Source: an uncultured Collinsella sp. (GTDB taxonomy: Bacteria > Actinomycetota > Coriobacteriia > Coriobacteriales > Coriobacteriaceae). Taken from it: a stretch of DNA of 16,705 bases. The translations under genes were made by a program, and so were the position numbers. Shown piece by piece: positions 14,007-16,705 of this stretch. Every line of letters begins with the position of its first letter. Position 1 is the stretch's first letter. The notes under the pieces were generated by a model. That model did not search any database, had not been told where the DNA came from, and saw only the letters and a list, made by a program, of their open reading frames with translations. The stretch lies in contig UQZI01000045.1 of assembly GCA_900545555.1 (NCBI GenBank), forward strand, positions 1 to 16,705. The letters run 5' to 3'.

Positions 14007-15170
14007 CTATTTGATCACACGCACGCGATACATCGACGGAATCTGCTTGAGCGCCTCGATCGTGCTGCCGTCCAGGTGCTCATCGGTGTCGAACATGGTG
14101 TAGGCGTTCTCGCCAGCGGACTCGTTGGTCATGCGCTGCACGTTGGCGTTGTCCTTGGCGAGAATGGCCGTGATCTGGCCGATCATGTTGGGCACGTTGG
14201 CATGCAGGCAGGCAATGCGGCTTGCGGCGCGCGCCTTGCCCATGCTGCAGGCGGGGTAGTTGACGCTGTGCGCGATGTTGCCGTTTTCCAGGTAATCCTT
14301 GAGCTCGCTGATGGCCATGTCGGCGCAGTTGGCCTCGGCCTCGCCGGTGCCGGCGCCCGAATGCGTGGTGATAAACGTGTTGGGCATCTTGACGGTCTTG
14401 GGCGTGGCAAAGTCGCAGCTAAACCAGCTGAGCTTGCCCTCGCGCAGGGCAGCGTCGACGGCGTCCTCGTCAATGATGGTCTCGCGCGCGTAGTTGATGA
14501 GCACGGCGTCCGGGGCCAGCAGGTCGATCTGCTCGGTGCTGATCATGCCGATGGTATCGGCCTTGCTGGGCACGTGCACGGTGAGGTAGTCGCAGCCGCG
14601 GCAGAGGTCCTCGAGCGTGCCCACGCGCTGCACCTCACGACTCAGCACCCATGCGTGCTCGACGGAAATGAACGGGTCGTAGCCGTAGACGTCCATGCCC
14701 AGATCGACACAGGCGTTGGCGACCTTGGAGCCCACGTTGCCCAGACCGATGACACCGATGCGCTTGCCCTTGAGCTCGCGGCCCACAAAGGCCTTCTTGG
14801 CCTTTTCGGCATCGACCTGAATCTCGGGGTCGTCGGCGTTGTTGCGCACCCAGTTCATCGACTGCACGACGCCGCGGCTCGAAAGCACCAGCATGCCCAG
14901 GACGAGCTCCTTGACGGCGTTGCTGTTGGCACCGGGGGAGTTAAAGACGACGACGCCCTTCTTGGCGTACTCCTCGACGGGGATGTTGTTGACGCCGGCG
15001 CCGCAGCGGGCGATGGCGCGGATGCCCTCGGGCAGCTCGTAGCCGTGCAGGTCGGTCGAACGCATCAGGATGGCGTCGGCCTCCTCGGCGGTGCTCACAA
15101 ACTCGTAGCCCTCGCCAAACTCGACTTCGCCGTCTTTAGTGATGTCGTCGATGGTCTTGATCTTGCGCAT
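14007..15170 (-). CDS. serA: D-3-phosphoglycerate dehydrogenase (short clostridial type)
   Basis: A 387-aa cytoplasmic enzyme that oxidises 3-phosphoglycerate to 3-phosphohydroxypyruvate, the first step of serine synthesis. ARCGAGVNNIPVEEYAKKG and FNSPGANSNAVKELVLGM mark the substrate domain. GVIGLGNVGSKVAN (about 138-151) is the NAD-binding Rossmann motif. Catalytic Arg is in INYARE and catalytic His in THSGAGT. The Glu found in most 2-hydroxyacid dehydrogenases (DVFxxEP) is absent: the corresponding segment reads CDFATPKTV, as in clostridial SerA proteins I know. A C-terminal ACT-like domain (about 315-387, HANVPNMIGQITAIL...YTMFDTD) suggests serine feedback. AAGGAG seven bases before the ATG fixes the start. 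It lies 69 bases downstream of serC in one operon. Confidence 0.96.
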   Translation of the reverse strand: MRKIKTIDDITKDGEVEFGEGYEFVSTAEEADAILMRSTDLHGYELPEGIRAIARCGAGVNNIPVEEYAKKGVVVFNSPGANSNAVKELVLGMLVLSSRGVVQSMNWVRNNADDPEIQVDAEKAKKAFVGRELKGKRIGVIGLGNVGSKVANACVDLGMDVYGYDPFISVEHAWVLSREVQRVGTLEDLCRGCDYLTVHVPSKADTIGMISTEQIDLLAPDAVLINYARETIIDEDAVDAALREGKLSWFSCDFATPKTVKMPNTFITTHSGAGTGEAEANCADMAISELKDYLENGNIAHSVNYPACSMGKARAASRIACLHANVPNMIGQITAILAKDNANVQRMTNESAGENAYTMFDTDEHLDGSTIEALKQIPSMYRVRVIK

Positions 15171-15223
15171 GGAAAACTCCTTAGCAGGTTTGTTTACAAC
15201 AAGTGGTTTGAAGTGGCTGGTCG

Positions 15224-15240
15224 GCCCGCGCGTTGCGGGC
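15224..15240 (-). other. small hairpin between serC and serA
   Basis: GCCCGC (15224-15229) pairs with GCGGGC (15235-15240) over a 5-base loop, overlapping the last base of the serC stop codon. There is no T-tract. It could modestly reduce serA transcription or protect the serC end; it is short enough to be incidental. Confidence 0.25.
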
Positions 15241-16364
15241 TAGTTAGATCGCGGACTCAAACTATGCTGTGCTTCGAAGTCCTTCATGTACGAGGCCAGT
15301 GCCTGCACGTCCTCTAGGCTCACGGCGTTGTAGACGCTGGCGCGCATGCCGCCCACCAGGCGATGGCCCTTGACGTTTTGAATCTGGTGCTCGGCCGCGC
15401 CTGCGACAAAGGCGGCGTCGAGGTCGGCATCGCCGGTGCGGAACGTGACGTTGGCGATGGAGCGGCTGTCGGCCTGCGCGGTGCCGTGGAACAGTTCGCT
15501 GTGCTCGAGCAGGTCGTAGAGCAGGTTGGCCTTGGCCCAGTTGCGCTCGGCCATGGCGGCAAGTCCGCCGGTCTGCTCAACCCAACGGAACACCTTGCCG
15601 CATACGTAGATGCCAAAGGTGTTGGGCGTGTTGAGCATGGAACCCTTGGCGGCCTGGGTCTTAAGATCCACGTACTGCGGCGTCTGTGCAAAGGCGGGGC
15701 CTTTGGCGATGAGGTCGTCGCGCACGATGACTACGGTCACGCCTGCGGCACCGGCGTTTTTCTGCGCGCCGGCGTAGATGAGTCCGTAGCGCTCGACGTC
15801 GAGCGGCTGCGACAAAAAGCAGCTCGAGACATCGGCGACCAGCGGCACGTCGCCGCAATCGGGCAGCTCGTGGAACATGGTGCCAAAGATGGTGTTGTTC
15901 TGGCAGATGTAGACGTAGTCGAGCCCGTCGCCCGCGGCCTCGGCGGCGATGCGCGCGTTGATGTCGGCCATGTCGGGGATGCGGTCGAAGTTGGTTTCCT
16001 CGGAGCTTGCGAGCAGCACGGCCTCGCCGTACTTGGCGGCCTCTTGGTGCGCCTTGTTGGCAAAGTTGCCGGTCACGACGTAGCCGGCGCGGCCGCGGCA
16101 CATGAGGTTCATGGGAATGCCCGCAAACTGCAGCGTGGCGCCGCCCTGCAAAAACAGGACACGGTAGTTGTCGGGGATGCTCAGCAGGCGGCGCAGGGTA
16201 GCTTCGGCGTCGTCGATGATCTGCTGGTACATGCTAGATCGATGGCTCATCTCGAGCACGGACATGCCGCAACCGCGGTAGTCCATCATCTCGTCGGCGA
16301 TCTCGGCGAGCACGCTTGTGGGCAGTGCGGCCGGGCCAGCTGAGAAGTTGTGCACACGTGCCAT
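15240..16364 (-). CDS. serC: phosphoserine aminotransferase
   Basis: A 374-aa PLP enzyme that transfers an amino group from glutamate to 3-phosphohydroxypyruvate, giving phosphoserine (second step of serine synthesis; also acts in pyridoxine synthesis in some bacteria). The N-terminus NFSAGPAALP, the MSVLEMSHRSSMY segment, QGGATLQF and TGNFANKAHQEA are all typical SerC landmarks. The PLP Lys is in YAGAQKNAG (about residue 200), after VADVSSCFLS. The C-terminus has GHRLVGGMRASVYNA, with the substrate-binding His-Arg. The length is close to the usual 360. AGGGGG eight bases before the ATG supports the start. It is the first gene of the serC-serA operon. No phosphoserine phosphatase (serB) is in the window; the nearby histidine phosphatases could in principle supply that step, but there is no direct evidence. 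Confidence 0.97.
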   Translation of the reverse strand: MARVHNFSAGPAALPTSVLAEIADEMMDYRGCGMSVLEMSHRSSMYQQIIDDAEATLRRLLSIPDNYRVLFLQGGATLQFAGIPMNLMCRGRAGYVVTGNFANKAHQEAAKYGEAVLLASSEETNFDRIPDMADINARIAAEAAGDGLDYVYICQNNTIFGTMFHELPDCGDVPLVADVSSCFLSQPLDVERYGLIYAGAQKNAGAAGVTVVIVRDDLIAKGPAFAQTPQYVDLKTQAAKGSMLNTPNTFGIYVCGKVFRWVEQTGGLAAMAERNWAKANLLYDLLEHSELFHGTAQADSRSIANVTFRTGDADLDAAFVAGAAEHQIQNVKGHRLVGGMRASVYNAVSLEDVQALASYMKDFEAQHSLSPRSN

Positions 16365-16402
16365 CTTCTAGTCCCCCTCGTAGTCGTTTGAACGTTCGGG
16401 AT

Positions 16403-16411
16403 ACTTTAGCA
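16403..16411 (-). promoter_or_regulatory. possible extended -10 element of serC
   Basis: On the minus strand TGC-TAAAGT reads as an extended -10 (TGnTATAAT, four of six in the hexamer) about 40 bases before the serC ATG. No good -35 hexamer is seen, which is tolerable for an extended -10 promoter. Confidence 0.3.
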
Positions 16412-16499
16412 CAGTGGAGCGCCAGGCGCGACCGCATCACGGTAAAACTCGACTGCGCCGCTATGATTTACAGGATGGTTACATGGGGGAGGGGCGACC

Positions 16500-16682
16500 T
16501 TACCTGATGGCTCGCATCCGATCCGCCTCGGTCTTCGCTTGTTTCCAGGGACGCACGCGGTCGTTTACGAGGTCATCGTAGCCGCGGGCGATGGATTGCT
16601 GGGCAGCCATATAAGCTTCGTGGCGGTTGTCAATTACCGAGCCTGAAGTGTTTTGCAAGAATGGAACTTTTTCAATTGGCAT
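16500..16682 (-). CDS. small protein, weakly antitoxin-like (RelB/Phd C-terminal type)
   Basis: A 60-aa hydrophilic protein with a good ribosome site (AGGGGG about seven bases before the ATG) and a normal stop. Residues 25-60 (MAAQQSIARGYDDLVNDRVRPWKQAKTEADRMR) resemble the amphipathic C-terminal region of RelB/Phd-type antitoxins, where an A..G..D...GR..PW.E.. pattern wraps the toxin. The N-terminal 20 residues are too short for a normal DNA-binding domain. No toxin gene lies on its downstream side, where serC follows after 135 bases; a toxin gene, if any, would be beyond the right edge. The resemblance is weak, and it may simply be an unrelated small protein. It reads in the same direction as serC. 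Confidence 0.55.
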   Translation of the reverse strand: MPIEKVPFLQNTSGSVIDNRHEAYMAAQQSIARGYDDLVNDRVRPWKQAKTEADRMRAIR

Positions 16683-16705
16683 GCAGAGCCCCCTGTATTG
16701 CTTGC

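Noticed and set aside
13968..15317. 449-codon open frame on the plus strand
   Set aside because: It is antisense to serA, which is certain, and begins inside the terminator region without a ribosome site.
15363..16343. 326-codon open frame on the plus strand
   Set aside because: It is antisense to serC and has no motif or ribosome site.

Overview
The window looks like chromosomal DNA of a high-GC Gram-positive gut actinobacterium of the class Coriobacteriia, most like Collinsella. This is inferred from the GC-rich coding sequence, the AGGAG-type ribosome sites, the protein flavour (short clostridial-type SerA, ArsP_2 exporter, DUF1015 near serine genes) and short AT-richer islands between operons. 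No rRNA, tRNA, CRISPR array, insertion sequence or phage gene was seen.

Layout. Positions 92-2791 (minus strand) form a zinc/cadmium-type resistance unit: an ArsR/SmtB sensor, a stand-alone heavy-metal-associated (HMA) protein and a CadA/ZntA-type P1B ATPase that lacks its own HMA domain. Near-identical operator sequences lie in front of both the sensor (two copies, as a perfect 23-bp inverted repeat) and the ATPase (one copy). Positions 2862-4750 hold a low-GC island with an unfamiliar 396-aa protein that ends in a predicted DUF559/Vsr-like nuclease fold, flanked by non-coding DNA with a long-spaced inverted repeat. Positions 4751-6979 carry a divergent pair: a DEDDh 3'-5' exonuclease and a His-rich ArsP_2-type metal exporter, separated by a promoter region with a DtxR/MntR-like palindrome.

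Positions 7112-8197 (minus) hold a two-gene DUF308-YaiI operon whose stop and start codons abut. Positions 8433-10383 (plus) hold a nitroreductase behind an IdeR/DtxR-like box, a REP-like hairpin, then two tandem histidine phosphatases. A strong bidirectional terminator at 10430-10466 separates these from a minus-strand pair, an M20 metallopeptidase and a shortened DUF1015 protein. Positions 12610-13659 (plus) encode a second, diverged member of the same nuclease-like family as the 396-aa protein. Positions 13937-16364 (minus) are the serC-serA serine-biosynthesis operon with a clear terminator, and a small antitoxin-like ORF sits at the right edge.

How the genes work together. Metal homeostasis is the main theme: Zn/Cd efflux with its own sensor, a second exporter with a possible DtxR-family site, and possibly an iron-type box on the nitroreductase. 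The second theme is serine synthesis (SerC, SerA, and the DUF1015 protein commonly linked to them). The least described elements are the two nuclease-like paralogues, both solitary and both without a good Shine-Dalgarno sequence.
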